A DNA stretch of 64,000 nucleotides from Rhabdochromatium marinum (GCF_016583795.1 NZ_NRRS01000008.1:1-64000); one strand, 5' to 3'. Counted from the stretch's first letter, positions 1 to 10,528 are shown. Notes: generated from the letters alone by a model not told the origin. Numbers and translations: made by a program.

Positions 1-717
1 GGCGCAACGCAAGTACCGCTGGAGATCGAGCACATCCACCCCAGGAGCCGGGGCGGATCGGATCGGATCTCGAACCTGACGCTTGCCTGCCGACCCTGCA
101 ATCAGCGCAAGGGCCGTCAGCCCATCGAAACCTTTCTGGCCCGCGCTCCTGAGCGGCTCGCGCGGATCAAGGCGCAAGCCAAAGCGCCGCTCAAGGACGG
201 CGCTGCTGTTAATACCACGCGCTGGGCGCTGTTCGAGGCGCTCAACGCGACCGGTTTGCCGGTCGAGACTGGCTCAGGCGGGCGCACCAAATACAACCGC
301 ACGCGGCTGGACATCCCCAAGACCCATGCCCTTGATGCCGTCTGTGTCGGCACTGTCGATCAGGTGCAGGACTGGAATCGCCCGGTGCTGGCGATCAAGG
401 CCACCGGACGCGGCACCTACCGCCGCACGCGCACCTTCAACAACGGCTTCCCGCGCGGCTATCTCGTCCGCCATAAGCGCGTCCAAGGTTTCCAGACCGG
501 CGATTGGGTGCGCGCCGAGGTGCCCAAGGGCAAACGGGCAGGCGTGCATGTCGGGCGTGTGGCGGTGCGCCGAACCGGATCGTTTAACATCCAGACCCAG
601 ACCGGAACCGTTCAGGGCCTTTCACACCGCTATTGCCAGGTGCTGCAACGCGCCGATGGCTATGGCTACGCTTTTCAACCGAAACCGACAACGGAGGATG
701 CGAGACGGGCCGCCTGA
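1..717 (+). CDS. iscB: IscB-family RNA-guided HNH/RuvC endonuclease, C-terminal half (5' end outside window)
   Basis: Open at the left edge; 238 codons remain of a family usually 400-500 residues long. The visible part starts in the HNH domain ([12 protein letters not shown], then SNLTLAC and CNQRKG), giving the EH...N...CN pattern of IscB HNH nucleases. The last RuvC motif follows (HALDAVCVG, with the His and metal-binding Asp). The tail is the family's target-interaction region ([40 protein letters not shown]). IscB proteins are OMEGA nucleases guided by an RNA encoded just upstream of the gene, here outside the window. The N-terminal PLMP/RuvC-I part cannot be checked, so activity is not established. 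The gene stops directly before the element's terminal hairpins and 64 bp before the agmatine deiminase start. HNH and TI motifs make this confident. Confidence 0.9.
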   Translation, partial: GATQVPLEIEHIHPRSRGGSDRISNLTLACRPCNQRKGRQPIETFLARAPERLARIKAQAKAPLKDGAAVNTTRWALFEALNATGLPVETGSGGRTKYNRTRLDIPKTHALDAVCVGTVDQVQDWNRPVLAIKATGRGTYRRTRTFNNGFPRGYLVRHKRVQGFQTGDWVRAEVPKGKRAGVHVGRVAVRRTGSFNIQTQTGTVQGLSHRYCQVLQRADGYGYAFQPKPTTEDARRAA

Positions 718-775
718 CCGCGCTACGCGCGGTGCGCTATCCCTCCCCGCCCTGAAGGACGGGGTTTCTCGCGCA
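718..775 (+). mobile_element. Right end of the IscB-carrying IS200/IS605-like element (hairpins)
   Basis: Directly after the iscB stop lie two hairpins. The first (718-732) is a perfect 6-bp stem, CCGCGC/GCGCGG, with a 3-nt loop. The second (745-764) pairs CCCCGCCC with GGACGGGG around a TGAA loop, with one mismatch, and is followed by TTTCTCGCGC. A GC-rich foldback plus this tail is typical of IS200/IS605 and IscB element right ends, which are bound as single-stranded hairpins by Y1 transposases. No TnpA gene is seen, so the element is probably non-autonomous; the exact end cannot be fixed without the left end. Confidence 0.6.
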
Positions 776-781
776 AGACTG

Positions 782-1882
782 ATGATGAATACCCTGCCCG
801 CTGAGTGGGCGCCCCAGAGCGCGCTGCTGCTCACCTGGCCACATCCCAACACCGACTGGCGCGATCAACTGGACGCGGTGGAAGCGGTCTACATTGAGAT
901 CGTGCGCACCCTGTGCCAGTATCAGCCGGCCTTGATTCTGTGCCCGGACCGCCATTGGCAGACGCAGGTGGCCACCCGGCTGCGCGACGCCGGAGTGCCG
1001 GACGCACAGCTGCACTGGGCCTTGGCACCCAGCAATGACACTTGGACCCGCGACCATGGCCCGATCACCGTCGTGACCCCGAAGCAGCGCGCCGGCCTGA
1101 TTGACTTCCGCTTTAATGGCTGGGGCGGAAAATTCGCCAGTCCCCTGGATGATCAGATTAACAGCGCCCTGCGCGCGCAAAGCCCGTTGGCTGACCACGA
1201 TTGGCAGCGCAGCGAGCTGGTGCTGGAAGGTGGCGCCCTCGACAGCGATGGCGCCGGCAGCCTGCTGATGATGCGCCGCACCATCCTGGATCCCAAGCGC
1301 AATCCGGGTTGGAGCCAGGCGGCGATTGAACAGGAGCTGCGCCAGCGCCTTGGGACGCAGCACTTCCTGTGGCTGGAGCATGGCCAGTTAAGCGGCGATG
1401 ACACCGATGGCCATATCGACACCCTCGCCCGCTTCGTCAATCCGCGCACCATCGCCCATGTCAGCTGTACCGATCCCGCTGACCCCGATTACCCGTCTAT
1501 CCAGCAGCTGATCGAGGAATTGCGCGCGCTGCGGGATGCCGAAGGCCGGGCCTATCAGTTATTGCCACTACCCAGTCCCCAGCCGCAGTACGACGCTGAC
1601 GGCCAGCGCTTGCCGGCCGGCTATGCCAACTTTGCGCTTATCAACGGCGCTGTGCTGCTGCCGGTCTATCAGGATCCAGCCGACCGCGAAGCCATCCACC
1701 GGCTGCAAGGAGCATTTCCGGAGCGCCGCATCCATCCCATTGACTGCCGCGCCCTGATCACCCAGGGCGGCAGCCTGCACTGCGCCTGCATGCAGCTGCC
1801 GGCTGCGGTGCACCTCGGCCCTGCTCTGCCCCCAGCCGCCCTGCCCCCGACGCCTCGACCCAGCTCCGCAGCGGCCGCATGA
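782..1882 (+). CDS. aguA: Agmatine deiminase (agmatine iminohydrolase)
   Basis: Converts agmatine to N-carbamoylputrescine in polyamine synthesis. About 366 residues, normal for the porphyromonas-type peptidyl-arginine deiminase family. Family landmarks are the start PAEWAPQSALLLTWPH, the substrate-site NDTWTRDHGPI, FNGWGGK, LEGGALDSDG, the catalytic HIDTLARFV region (GDDTDGHID) and the C-terminal GGSLHCACMQ with the active-site Cys. The open frame runs further upstream through the IscB element, but homology starts at the adjacent ATG codons 782/785, so the longer frame is rejected. The stop overlaps the mnmA start (ATGA), which suggests co-translation. The proline/alanine-rich last 25 residues are probably a lineage-specific tail. 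Confidence 0.93.
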   Translation: MMNTLPAEWAPQSALLLTWPHPNTDWRDQLDAVEAVYIEIVRTLCQYQPALILCPDRHWQTQVATRLRDAGVPDAQLHWALAPSNDTWTRDHGPITVVTPKQRAGLIDFRFNGWGGKFASPLDDQINSALRAQSPLADHDWQRSELVLEGGALDSDGAGSLLMMRRTILDPKRNPGWSQAAIEQELRQRLGTQHFLWLEHGQLSGDDTDGHIDTLARFVNPRTIAHVSCTDPADPDYPSIQQLIEELRALRDAEGRAYQLLPLPSPQPQYDADGQRLPAGYANFALINGAVLLPVYQDPADREAIHRLQGAFPERRIHPIDCRALITQGGSLHCACMQLPAAVHLGPALPPAALPPTPRPSSAAAA

Positions 1883-3024
1883 GTTCCCCCGCATCACAGC
1901 GCATCATGGTGGGCCTCTCAGGTGGGGTTGACTCCGCCATCGCGGCTCACTTGTTACTCAAACAGGGCCATCAGGTCGAGGCGTTGTTCATGAAGAACTG
2001 GGAGGAAGACGACGCGCCCGGCTACTGCGCGGCGGCGCAGGATCTAGCCGATGCCCAAGCCGTTGCCCAGCGGCTTGGCATTCCCTTGCGCACGGTGAAT
2101 TTCGCCACCGAATACTGGGAGCGGGTATTTGCCTATTTTCTGGCTGAATACCGTGCGCTGCGCACGCCCAACCCGGATATTCTGTGCAATACCGAAATCA
2201 AGTTCCGCGCCTTTCTCGATCATGCCCACACCCTGGGCGCCGACGGCATCGCCACCGGCCACTATGCGCGCGTGCTCCAGACCCCCGAAGACGCCCGCCT
2301 GCATCTGGCCCGGGACGCCAACAAGGATCAGACCTATTTCCTGCATCGGCTCGATCAGCAGCAGCTTGCGCGCGCGCATTTCCCACTGGCCGATGTGACC
2401 AAGCCCGAAGTGCGAGCACTGGCCCAGCGGCTCGGCCTGGCCAATGCCGACAAAAAGGACAGCACCGGCATCTGCTTTATCGGTGAGCGGCGCTTTGCCG
2501 ATTTTCTTGCCCGCTACCTGCCCCATAACCCCGGCCCGATTGAAACCCCCGCCGGCCGGATGCTGGGCGAACATCAGGGACTGGCCTACTACACCATTGG
2601 ACAGCGCCAGGGACTCGGCATTGGTGGTCAGCGCGACGCCGGCGCGGCGCCCTGGTTCGTCGCCGCCAAGGACGCCGCACGCAATGCCCTGATCGTGGTT
2701 CAGGGCGGCCAGCATCCGCGCCTCCTGGCCTCCGGTCTGCATGGTGAACAGATCCACTGGATCAGCGGTCAGCCCCCTGGCCCAGTCCCCTTCGACTGCC
2801 AGTGTCGTCTGCGCCACCGCCAGCCGCTGCAAGCCTGCACCCTAATCAGTTACGATACCGCTGGCTGCCAGGTCACCTTCGCCACCCCGCAGCGCGCCAT
2901 CACGCCCGGGCAATCTGCCGTCTTCTACCGCAACGACCGCTGTCTGGGAGGCTGTATCATCACCCGTGCCGAGTCACATCCAGTCGAAGCCCCCAACTCC
3001 GAACCGCCACTCACTGACCACTGA
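1879..3024 (+). CDS. mnmA: tRNA-specific 2-thiouridylase MnmA
   Basis: Cytoplasmic enzyme that installs the 2-thio group on U34 of Lys, Glu and Gln tRNAs, taking sulfur from the Tus relay. The N-terminal PP-loop SGGVDS binds ATP. The two active-site cysteines are in PDILCNTEIKF and STGICFIGE. FMKNWEEDD, ATGHYAR, DQTYFLH and YTIGQRQGLGIGG are family signatures. At 381 residues it is close to the usual ~370; the last 20 residues beyond the beta-barrel look lineage-specific. The start overlaps the aguA stop by 4 bp, and hflD follows 21 bp downstream, the order common in gammaproteobacteria (mnmA-hflD). Confidence 0.97.
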   Translation: MSSPASQRIMVGLSGGVDSAIAAHLLLKQGHQVEALFMKNWEEDDAPGYCAAAQDLADAQAVAQRLGIPLRTVNFATEYWERVFAYFLAEYRALRTPNPDILCNTEIKFRAFLDHAHTLGADGIATGHYARVLQTPEDARLHLARDANKDQTYFLHRLDQQQLARAHFPLADVTKPEVRALAQRLGLANADKKDSTGICFIGERRFADFLARYLPHNPGPIETPAGRMLGEHQGLAYYTIGQRQGLGIGGQRDAGAAPWFVAAKDAARNALIVVQGGQHPRLLASGLHGEQIHWISGQPPGPVPFDCQCRLRHRQPLQACTLISYDTAGCQVTFATPQRAITPGQSAVFYRNDRCLGGCIITRAESHPVEAPNSEPPLTDH

Positions 3025-3045
3025 TCATTGACAACTGACCACTAC

Positions 3046-3675
3046 ATGCAACACAGCGACCTAGAGCGCGTCACCGCCCTGGCCGGCCTGCATCAGGCCA
3101 TCCATTGCGTCGAGCGCATCGCCAACCGAGGCTCCGTGGATGTCGAGGCCATGGAACCCTGTATTTACAGCCTTTTTCAGATCGATGCGCCTGATACTGC
3201 ATCGGTTTATGGTCCGCCTGGAGCGGTCTGCCTCGGCATGCGCGCACTGATCAGACAGATCACTGGACAACCGCACCGCGACCTGGAACTGACCCGCTAT
3301 CTCATCAACCTGCTGCGCCACGCCCGCACCCTGAGTGAGCAGCCGGATCAGCTCCAGCGCATCGGCATCGGCATCGAAATCACCGACGCCAAGCGCCAGC
3401 AACGCCCGCTGCTCGACGCTGAGGTGTTGGCCGCCCTGGCCGAACTCTATGGCGAAACGGTCAGCACCCTGGAACCCAGAATTCTGGTACACGGCAATCC
3501 GCTGTACCTGAAAAACACCGACAATCAAAACCGCATCCGCGCGCTCCTGCTGGCCGGCATTCGCGCCGCCATTCTGTGGCAACAGCTGGGTGGCAGCCGC
3601 TGGCAAATTCTTTTTGGACGCAAGCGCCTGCTGAGCGCCGCGCATGAGTATCTGTCGCGTCATGAAACAGCCTAA
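3046..3675 (+). CDS. hflD: High-frequency lysogenization protein HflD homolog
   Basis: About 209 residues with HflD features: an N-terminal helix (ERVTALAGLHQAIHCVERIAN), the centre SVYGPPGAVCLGMRALIRQ and the C-terminal GIRAAILWQQLGGSRWQILFGRKRLL. HflD is a peripheral membrane protein that in E. coli binds phage lambda CII; its host role is unclear. The gene normally follows mnmA, as here. The ATG at 3046 is chosen because family similarity begins there; an in-frame TTG 18 bp upstream is possible. The linker before it repeats 'ctgaccact' twice. Confidence 0.9.
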   Translation: MQHSDLERVTALAGLHQAIHCVERIANRGSVDVEAMEPCIYSLFQIDAPDTASVYGPPGAVCLGMRALIRQITGQPHRDLELTRYLINLLRHARTLSEQPDQLQRIGIGIEITDAKRQQRPLLDAEVLAALAELYGETVSTLEPRILVHGNPLYLKNTDNQNRIRALLLAGIRAAILWQQLGGSRWQILFGRKRLLSAAHEYLSRHETA

Positions 3676-3692
3676 CCTCCGGTAACCTCATC

Positions 3693-6600
3693 GTGTCTAC
3701 CGCGCCGGTCGATACCCTCGCTCTCATCCTGGGTCCGCTGATCCAGAACTCGGCGCTGCTGCTGTCGCTGGCGATCCTATATAGTCTGTTCATTGCCCGT
3801 CGCCCGCGCCACAGCCTCGGCACTCAACTGCTCAATGGGCTGCTGTTTGGCAGCGCGGCCGTGATCGGCATGCTCTCCCCCCTGACCCTGGAACCCGGGG
3901 TCATCTTCGACGGGCGCACCGCTGTCGTCACCATGGCGGCGCTGTTTGGCGGCCCACCGACCGCCGCCGTCGCCTCTCTCATGGCGGTCGCCTATCGTTT
4001 GTGGCTCGGCGGCTCCGGTGTCTACATGGGCGTGGCGACCATCTTCACAGCCGCCGGTATCGGCCTCGGGGCCTGGGAACTGCGCCGGCGCGGATGGCTG
4101 CCACTGAACAAAGCCAATCTGGCGCTGCTGGGCTTCGTGGTTCACCTGGGGGCTTTCTTGTGGATCTTCCTGTTGCCCATGCCGGTGCGCGCCAATTTCC
4201 TGCACACGGTTGCCCTGCCCTACCTGCTGGTCCTGCCGATCGTGACCCTGCTGCTCGGACTTCTGCTCAAATCGCAAGAGCAACGCGCCGATGACGAACA
4301 GGCGTTGCGCGACTACCGCGCGCGCCTGCAAGAAGCCAAGCGGATCGCCGCCCTGGGCGACTGGTACTGGGATCTGCGCAGCAACACCCATAGCTGGCCG
4401 GAAGAAATCTTGCAGCTGTGCGGCCTTGATCCAGCCATGATGCTGGCCAAGCCGGCGCGGATCCAGGACGCTTTTACCCCAGCCAGCTGGCTCCATCTCC
4501 ATAAGCGGATCAAGCAAGCCCGCGCTACCGGCGCTCCGTTCAAATGCGATCTGGAAATCACCAGCCGGGGGGCTCAATGCCGCTGGATCACCATGCGTGG
4601 TGAGGCGGTACGGGATCACAGCGGGCAGGTGACCAAGCTGCGCGGCACGGTGCAGGACATTACCGAACATCGGCGCATGGAAGCGGAATTGCGCGAACGC
4701 GAATACTTTTTTCGCGAATCGCAGCAGGCTGCGCAGATTGGTTCCTACAAGGCAGATTTTACCGCCAACCGCTGGGCTTCATCCGATGTGCTGGATCAGA
4801 TTTTCGGCATCGACGTCAACTATACGCATAGCGTTGAGGGCTGGTTGAACCTAATCCATCCGGATGATCGCCCGCACATGGAACGCTATCTGCACCAGGA
4901 GATCCTCATCAAAGGCTGCCCTTTCAACCAGGAATATCGCATCGTCCGCCCCAAGGATGGCCAGATGCGCTGGGTGCTGGGTCTGGGAGAGGTTGCCACC
5001 GACCAGGATGGCAAGGTCGTCTCTCTGACCGGCACCATTCAGGACATTACCGAGCGCCGCAATGCCGAAACCCAGCTGCGTCTGGCTGCAAGCGTCTTTG
5101 CTCACAGCTTGGAAGGCATCCTGATCACGGATGCTGACAACCTCATCCTGGATGTGAATCCCAGCTTCACCCGCATCACCGGCTACGCAAAAGCCGAAGT
5201 GCTGGGATGTAATCCCAGCATCCTCGCCTCCAGGAAGCACGATCAGGCGTTCTATGCCAACCTGTGGCAGCATCTTAGGGAACAGGGTTCCTGGCACGGC
5301 GAGATCTGGAACCAGCGCAAAAACGGCGAGATATTCGCAGCCATTCTGTCTATTTCGACCGTATTCGACGCCAACGGCCACTTACAGAACTACATCGCGG
5401 TCATTATTGACAACAGCGAAAACAAAGCGCTGGAGGCCCAGCTCGAACACATTGCCTATCATGACCACCTCACTGGCGTACCCAACCGGCGCCTGCTGAC
5501 CGATCGCCTTAGCCGCGCCGTCGCTCGCGCCCGGCGCAATAATCAACTGCTGGCGGTCTGCTACCTGGATCTTGACGGTTTCAAACCCATCAACGACAGC
5601 TACGGCCACGAAGTGGGCGACCACTGCCTGGTCAAAATTGCGGACAACCTCCGCAGGCTGCTACGCCAGGAAGATACCGTCGCGCGCTTTGGCGGCGACG
5701 AATTCGTCCTGTTGCTGACCGATCTGGCCCGCCTTGAGGATTGCGAGGAGCTGCTTGAGCGCATTCTGAGTACCATCCGCGCCCCATTTAAGTTGCAAGG
5801 AAGACAGCACAGAGTCTCAGCCAGCATTGGCGTCACCCTCTACCCACTGGATATTGATGACCCTGACACCCTGTTGCGCCATGCCGATCAGGCCATGTAT
5901 CGCGCCAAGGAAGCCGGCAAAGATTGCTACCATCTCTATGATCCCGAACAGGATCGCCTGTTGCACGCCCGCCGCGACAAACTGCGTCAGATCACCCAGG
6001 GGCTGCAACAGGGCGACTTTATCCTCCACTATCAGCCACAGGTGGATATGATCAGCCGCGAAGTCACCGGCTTCGAGGCGCTGATTCGCTGGCAGCACCC
6101 AGAACAGGGCCTGCTCATGCCGGGGGCCTTCCTGGATGACATCGAGGGCAGCGAGCTGGAAACAACCCTGGGCGAATGGGTCATCGAAGCCGCCCTGCGG
6201 CAGCTTGAGCACTGGCAGGCGAGCCAGCTGAATGTCCCCATCAGCGTCAACATCAGTGCCGGGCACCTGTTGTGCAGTGATTTCGCCACCGATCTTCAGA
6301 AAACGCTCAGCGCCCATCCGCAGGTGGCCGCCGGGCAGCTGAAGCTCGAAATTCTTGAGACCGCCGCCATCAGTGACTTCGAGCAGGCCCGGAGCGTACT
6401 GACCGACTGTCGCGCTCTGGGCGTGCATTTAGCGCTGGATGATTTCGGCACCGGGTATTCCTCATTGGCCTACTTCCGCACCCTGCCAATTGATGTCCTG
6501 AAAATCGACCAAAGCTTCGTGCGCGACATGCTGCACGACGCCGGCGACATGGACATTGTCGAAAGTGTCGTCAATCTGTCCCATGCCTTCAAGCGCGCCG

Positions 6601-7142
6601 TGATTGCCGAAGGCGTGGAAACTCCAGCCCATGCCGCCGTGCTCACCTGGCTCGGTTGTCGCTTTGGCCAGGGCTACGGCTTCGCCCGTCCGATGCCGGC
6701 GGAGGCCGTGATTGACTGGTATCGGCACTGGACCGCCCAGCCTGGCTGGAGCGCCGAAGCTGACGACAGCTTGACCAGCGACCTGGCGTTGATGCTCAAG
6801 GTACAGAACTGCCGCTACTGGATCCATCATCTCCAAAATCTGCTTGAGCACCCACCACCGGACCTCCCTGGCGCCCAGTCAGACCCGCGGCTTAGCCGCT
6901 TCGATCAGTGGCTGTCCTCACCCGAGCGGTCGTACTGCCACGAACTCAACCAGTCACCCGGCGTCGCTGACCAGCATCAGCGACTGCGTCAGCTGGTTTT
7001 TGAGCTGCTTACGCACCTGCGCGCCGGTGACCCCGCCCCGGCGCAAGCCCGGTTACCGGAACTCCTGCATGCCCAGGAAGACCTGCTGATGGAGGTCAAG
7101 CGCGTCCTGGCGCCAGATGACATCCTGCCCCGCCGCCTGTAA
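3693..7142 (+). CDS. Membrane 5TMR-PAS(x3)-GGDEF-EAL cyclic-di-GMP signalling protein
   Basis: 1149 residues. Residues ~1-195 hold five to six hydrophobic helices of the 5TMR/LytS type (PGVIFDGRTAVVTMAALFGGP). Three PAS/PAC units follow (~205-580), each ending in a T(V/I)QDITE-type motif or similar. The GGDEF domain has an intact RFGGDEF active site and an upstream RQED I-site (RxxD), so cyclase activity with product inhibition is plausible. The EAL domain keeps FEALIRW, EILETAA, DDFGTGYSSL, KIDQSF and AEGVET, so phosphodiesterase activity is also plausible. The ~130-residue tail (HH, FDQWL, Cys, later His residues) loosely resembles a CZB zinc-binding domain; this is tentative. The start is a GTG with a weak ribosome-binding site. 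The gene converges on mutS with a 7-bp gap. Confidence 0.9.
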   Translation: MSTAPVDTLALILGPLIQNSALLLSLAILYSLFIARRPRHSLGTQLLNGLLFGSAAVIGMLSPLTLEPGVIFDGRTAVVTMAALFGGPPTAAVASLMAVAYRLWLGGSGVYMGVATIFTAAGIGLGAWELRRRGWLPLNKANLALLGFVVHLGAFLWIFLLPMPVRANFLHTVALPYLLVLPIVTLLLGLLLKSQEQRADDEQALRDYRARLQEAKRIAALGDWYWDLRSNTHSWPEEILQLCGLDPAMMLAKPARIQDAFTPASWLHLHKRIKQARATGAPFKCDLEITSRGAQCRWITMRGEAVRDHSGQVTKLRGTVQDITEHRRMEAELREREYFFRESQQAAQIGSYKADFTANRWASSDVLDQIFGIDVNYTHSVEGWLNLIHPDDRPHMERYLHQEILIKGCPFNQEYRIVRPKDGQMRWVLGLGEVATDQDGKVVSLTGTIQDITERRNAETQLRLAASVFAHSLEGILITDADNLILDVNPSFTRITGYAKAEVLGCNPSILASRKHDQAFYANLWQHLREQGSWHGEIWNQRKNGEIFAAILSISTVFDANGHLQNYIAVIIDNSENKALEAQLEHIAYHDHLTGVPNRRLLTDRLSRAVARARRNNQLLAVCYLDLDGFKPINDSYGHEVGDHCLVKIADNLRRLLRQEDTVARFGGDEFVLLLTDLARLEDCEELLERILSTIRAPFKLQGRQHRVSASIGVTLYPLDIDDPDTLLRHADQAMYRAKEAGKDCYHLYDPEQDRLLHARRDKLRQITQGLQQGDFILHYQPQVDMISREVTGFEALIRWQHPEQGLLMPGAFLDDIEGSELETTLGEWVIEAALRQLEHWQASQLNVPISVNISAGHLLCSDFATDLQKTLSAHPQVAAGQLKLEILETAAISDFEQARSVLTDCRALGVHLALDDFGTGYSSLAYFRTLPIDVLKIDQSFVRDMLHDAGDMDIVESVVNLSHAFKRAVIAEGVETPAHAAVLTWLGCRFGQGYGFARPMPAEAVIDWYRHWTAQPGWSAEADDSLTSDLALMLKVQNCRYWIHHLQNLLEHPPPDLPGAQSDPRLSRFDQWLSSPERSYCHELNQSPGVADQHQRLRQLVFELLTHLRAGDPAPAQARLPELLHAQEDLLMEVKRVLAPDDILPRRL

Positions 7143-7149
7143 CCCGCCT

Positions 7150-9801
7150 TCAGGCGCGCGCGCGCGTCTGCAACTCGGCTTGTAATTCATAGATCAGCGC
7201 CAGCGCCTGACGGGGGCTGAGATCATCTGCATCCAGGCCGCTGAGCCGCTCAAGAACGGCGTGGCGCTCAGATGTGACGGAAGGCGCGGGAGATGCGACA
7301 GGAGGCGTCGCCAATGCGGCTGGCACTTCCGGTGCAAAGAGCGAGAGTTGCGCCATCTGGCGCTGTTCTTGGCGCTGACTCTGTGCTTCGAGCTGGCGTA
7401 GACGCTCGCGGGCGCGGGCAATGACGGGTGCCGGCACCCCAGCCAGCGCGGCGACTTGCAGGCCGTAGCTCTGATTGGCTGGCCCTTCCCGCACACTGTG
7501 CAGAAACACAATGCGCTCACCATGCTCAATGGCCTCAAGGTGCAAGTTGGCAATGCCGGGCTGTTCCTCGGGCAGACTGGTAAGCTCAAAGTAGTGGGTT
7601 GCAAACAGCGTCAGCGCGCGGATGCGCTGGGCCAGTTCCAGGGCGCAGGCCCAGGCCAGTGACAGGCCATCGAAGGTGCTGGTGCCACGACCGATCTCGT
7701 CCATTAACACCAGGCTCTGCTCGGTCGCGTTGTGCAGGATGTTAGCGGTTTCCTCCATCTCCACCATAAAGGTCGAACGCCCGCCGGCAAGGTCATCGGC
7801 AGCACCGATGCGCGAGAAAATACGATCAATCGGGCCGATGCGGGCGGCGCGCGCGGGCACGAAGCTGCCGGCATGCGCCAGGATGACAATCAGCGCCGTC
7901 TGGCGCATGAAGGTCGATTTACCGCCCATATTCGGCCCGGTAATCATCAGCATGCGGCGCTCGGCATCCAGACGCACGCTGTTGGCAACAAAGGGCGCGT
8001 CGCTGAGCTGCTCCACCACCGGATGACGGCCATCCTCGATCTCGATGCAAATCGCGGCACTCAGCTCCGGGCGCGTCCAGCTGAGACGCTCGGCACGCTC
8101 GGCCAACGTGGCGATCACATCTAGACTGGCCAGGGCGTGGGCCATGCATTGCAGCGCCTCCAGATGCCGGGTCAGTTCGGCAAGCAGGTCTTCATAGAGG
8201 GCTTTTTCGCGCGCCAGCGCGCGTTCGCGCGCGCTAAGCACCTGATCTTCGAAGCGCTTCAGCTCGGGGGTAATGTAGCGCTCGACACCCTTGAGCGTCT
8301 GACGACGCTGGTAATCATCAGGAATCTTGTCGGCCTGGGCGCGGCTGATTTCGATGTAGTAACCATGCACGCGGTTATAGCTGACCTTGAGCGCGGCAAT
8401 GCCGGTGCGCGTGCGCTCGCGCCCTTCGAGATCCAACAGAAACTGATCAGCATGCTGGGCCAGGTGGCGCAATTCATCGAGCTCCTGATCATAGCCGGGT
8501 GCCAGCACGCCCCCGTCGCGAATCAGCATGGGCGGTTGTTCGATCAACGCGCGCTGGAGGCGCGCTTCAACCTCGGGATGCTCGCCGAGGTCGCCATTGA
8601 GTTCAGTCAGCAGCGGACTGTCCAGATCGCCGAGGCCGCGATGCAGCTCCGGCAGGCAGCCGATGGCGTCGCGCAGGGTGGCGAGGTCACGCGGGCGCGC
8701 CGAGCCAAGCGCCACGCGCGCCAGAATGCGCTCCAAATCGCCGATGCTGGCCAGAGTGTCGCGCAACGCCTCGAACCGAGCGGTTTCCAGCAGGGTGGCA
8801 ATGGCATCATGGCGCCAGCGAATCGACTGGACATCGCGCAGGGGACGGGTCAACCAGCGTCGCAGCAGGCGTGCGCCCATAGCGGTGCAGCTGTTGTCCA
8901 GCACCTGGATGAGGCTGTGCTGTTCCTGACCCGACAGGGTTTGGATGAGTTCCAGATTGCGTTGGGTCGCGGCATCGAGTATCACCGCCTGGTCGCGATT
9001 CTCCACCGTCAGCCCGCGCAGATGCGGCAGCGCGCTGCGCTGGGTATCCTTGACGTAGTGCAGCAGACAGCCAGCCGCGCCGATGGCCAAGCGGAGTTCG
9101 GCACAGCCGAAGCCGCTCAGATCACGGGTGCCGAATTGCTCGCTGAGCTGCCGAGTGCCCGTGTCCGGGTCAAAATGCCAGCGCGGACGCCGGGTCAGGC
9201 CGCCGCTGTATCCCAGCCGGTGATCGAGCTTGCTGTCTTCGTCCAGCAGCAGCTCGGCCGGTTGCAGACGTTGGAGTTCGGCGCTCAGCGCCTCCTGGCC
9301 GCTGAGCTCCAGCACCGTGAAACGACCGCTGGCCAATTCCAGCATCGCCAGCCCAAACTCCAGGCTGTCGCTGGCCTGCGCATCCAGCGACTCGGCAATG
9401 GCACAGAGCAGATTGTCGCGCCGCTGATCGAGCAGCGCCTCATCAGTCAAAGTACCGGGCGTGACGACACGCACCACTTCGCGCGCCACCGGCCCCTTAC
9501 TCTTGGCCGGATCGCCCGTTTGTTCGCAGATGGCCACCGACACCCCTTGCCGCACCAGCCGGGCCAGATAGCTTTCGACCGCGTGATAGGGCACACCAGC
9601 CATCGGGATCGGCGCTCCAGCCGATTGCCCACGCTTGGTGAGGGTGATATCGAGCAGCTGCGCAGCACGCTCAGCATCCTCAAAAAACAGCTCGTAAAAG
9701 TCGCCCATGCGGTAAAACAGCAGCATATCCGCATACTCGGCTTTGATGCCCAGGTATTGCTGCATCATGGGCGTGTGCTGTGTTGAGGTGATTTTAGGCA
9801 T
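7150..9801 (-). CDS. mutS: DNA mismatch repair protein MutS
   Basis: 883 residues, a normal MutS length. The N-terminal mismatch-recognition domain starts [15 protein letters not shown] and has MGDFYELF, which contains the Phe-X-Glu mismatch-reading motif. The C-terminal ATPase has Walker [15 protein letters not shown], Walker B with [12 protein letters not shown], and FATHYFELT. The tail includes [22 protein letters not shown], matching the C-terminal tetramerisation segment. It recognises mismatches and recruits MutL. It is transcribed away from the next gene, across a 50-bp divergent spacer. Confidence 0.98.
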   Translation of the reverse strand: MPKITSTQHTPMMQQYLGIKAEYADMLLFYRMGDFYELFFEDAERAAQLLDITLTKRGQSAGAPIPMAGVPYHAVESYLARLVRQGVSVAICEQTGDPAKSKGPVAREVVRVVTPGTLTDEALLDQRRDNLLCAIAESLDAQASDSLEFGLAMLELASGRFTVLELSGQEALSAELQRLQPAELLLDEDSKLDHRLGYSGGLTRRPRWHFDPDTGTRQLSEQFGTRDLSGFGCAELRLAIGAAGCLLHYVKDTQRSALPHLRGLTVENRDQAVILDAATQRNLELIQTLSGQEQHSLIQVLDNSCTAMGARLLRRWLTRPLRDVQSIRWRHDAIATLLETARFEALRDTLASIGDLERILARVALGSARPRDLATLRDAIGCLPELHRGLGDLDSPLLTELNGDLGEHPEVEARLQRALIEQPPMLIRDGGVLAPGYDQELDELRHLAQHADQFLLDLEGRERTRTGIAALKVSYNRVHGYYIEISRAQADKIPDDYQRRQTLKGVERYITPELKRFEDQVLSARERALAREKALYEDLLAELTRHLEALQCMAHALASLDVIATLAERAERLSWTRPELSAAICIEIEDGRHPVVEQLSDAPFVANSVRLDAERRMLMITGPNMGGKSTFMRQTALIVILAHAGSFVPARAARIGPIDRIFSRIGAADDLAGGRSTFMVEMEETANILHNATEQSLVLMDEIGRGTSTFDGLSLAWACALELAQRIRALTLFATHYFELTSLPEEQPGIANLHLEAIEHGERIVFLHSVREGPANQSYGLQVAALAGVPAPVIARARERLRQLEAQSQRQEQRQMAQLSLFAPEVPAALATPPVASPAPSVTSERHAVLERLSGLDADDLSPRQALALIYELQAELQTRARA

Positions 9802-9851
9802 CGGCGATGATTATCTCGTTCGTTATCTCAAGATCCAGGTAAAATCCGCGC

Positions 9852-10406
9852 ATGAAATACAAGCTTCCCCGCACGTACAAACTCTTGCTGTCGCTCGCGC
9901 TGGTGATCGGCCCCATCAGCTGGCTGATGTTCACCGAGGATGGCAAGCGCCGCAGTGATCTGGTGTTGCTGCATATTCTGGGCGATCCCAGCTTTAATAT
10001 CGCCTATGACCGGCTCACACCCGGGGTGAGCGAGGCGCTGATTCGCGAGCAATTTCCTAAGGTCGAGTTTCAGTGCGAGGCGCTGCGCACCGCGCTCGGG
10101 GACCGATTGTGCGCCGCCGAGATCGCATCCTTCAATGGCTTGCCGGCGCGCTCAGCGCAGCTGTATTTTGCCGATGAGCACCTGCGGATGTTGCAACTGG
10201 GCTACCGCTTACGCTATCACGCGACGCTGGAGCAATCCCTGCGCGAGGGGCTGGGCACTCCGCGCGAGGAATCCACCGGGCAGCAACCGGTGCTGATCTG
10301 GACCACCGAGGCCGGCGGACAAATCATGCTGCCGGCCGAATCACCCAGGGCACCGGCTGATGCGGCGCTGATCTGGTTGGCCGCGCCGCATGGAGGAGCC
10401 GGCTGA
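9852..10406 (+). CDS. Membrane-anchored hypothetical protein
   Basis: 184 residues with one N-terminal hydrophobic helix (LLLSLALVIGPISWLMF) preceded by basic residues, so probably a single inner-membrane anchor with the rest outside the cytoplasm; cleavage is not obvious. The soluble part has a Cys pair (FQCEAL...RLCAAE) and no catalytic motif I recognise. It is divergent from mutS with a 50-bp gap holding both promoters, and 122 bp from the next membrane protein on the same strand. Function unknown. Confidence 0.65.
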   Translation: MKYKLPRTYKLLLSLALVIGPISWLMFTEDGKRRSDLVLLHILGDPSFNIAYDRLTPGVSEALIREQFPKVEFQCEALRTALGDRLCAAEIASFNGLPARSAQLYFADEHLRMLQLGYRLRYHATLEQSLREGLGTPREESTGQQPVLIWTTEAGGQIMLPAESPRAPADAALIWLAAPHGGAG

Positions 10407-10528
10407 TTATGAGCGCATTTCCGGGCACTCATCTTTCCGTTACCGCCACGCCTCGGGTTAGAATAGTGGCCGACACGATCTGAGAGCAAAGCATAACCGA
10501 GCAAACGGCTGCAACGACCGGAGGATGG

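Noticed and set aside
83-781. Long upstream extension of the agmatine deiminase frame
   Set aside because: It runs antisense-like through the iscB coding region; agmatine deiminase homology starts at 782 and iscB accounts for the region in another frame.
8137-9786. 549-codon plus-strand open frame inside mutS
   Set aside because: Mirror of the mutS coding sequence in GC-rich DNA; MutS is unmistakable on the minus strand.
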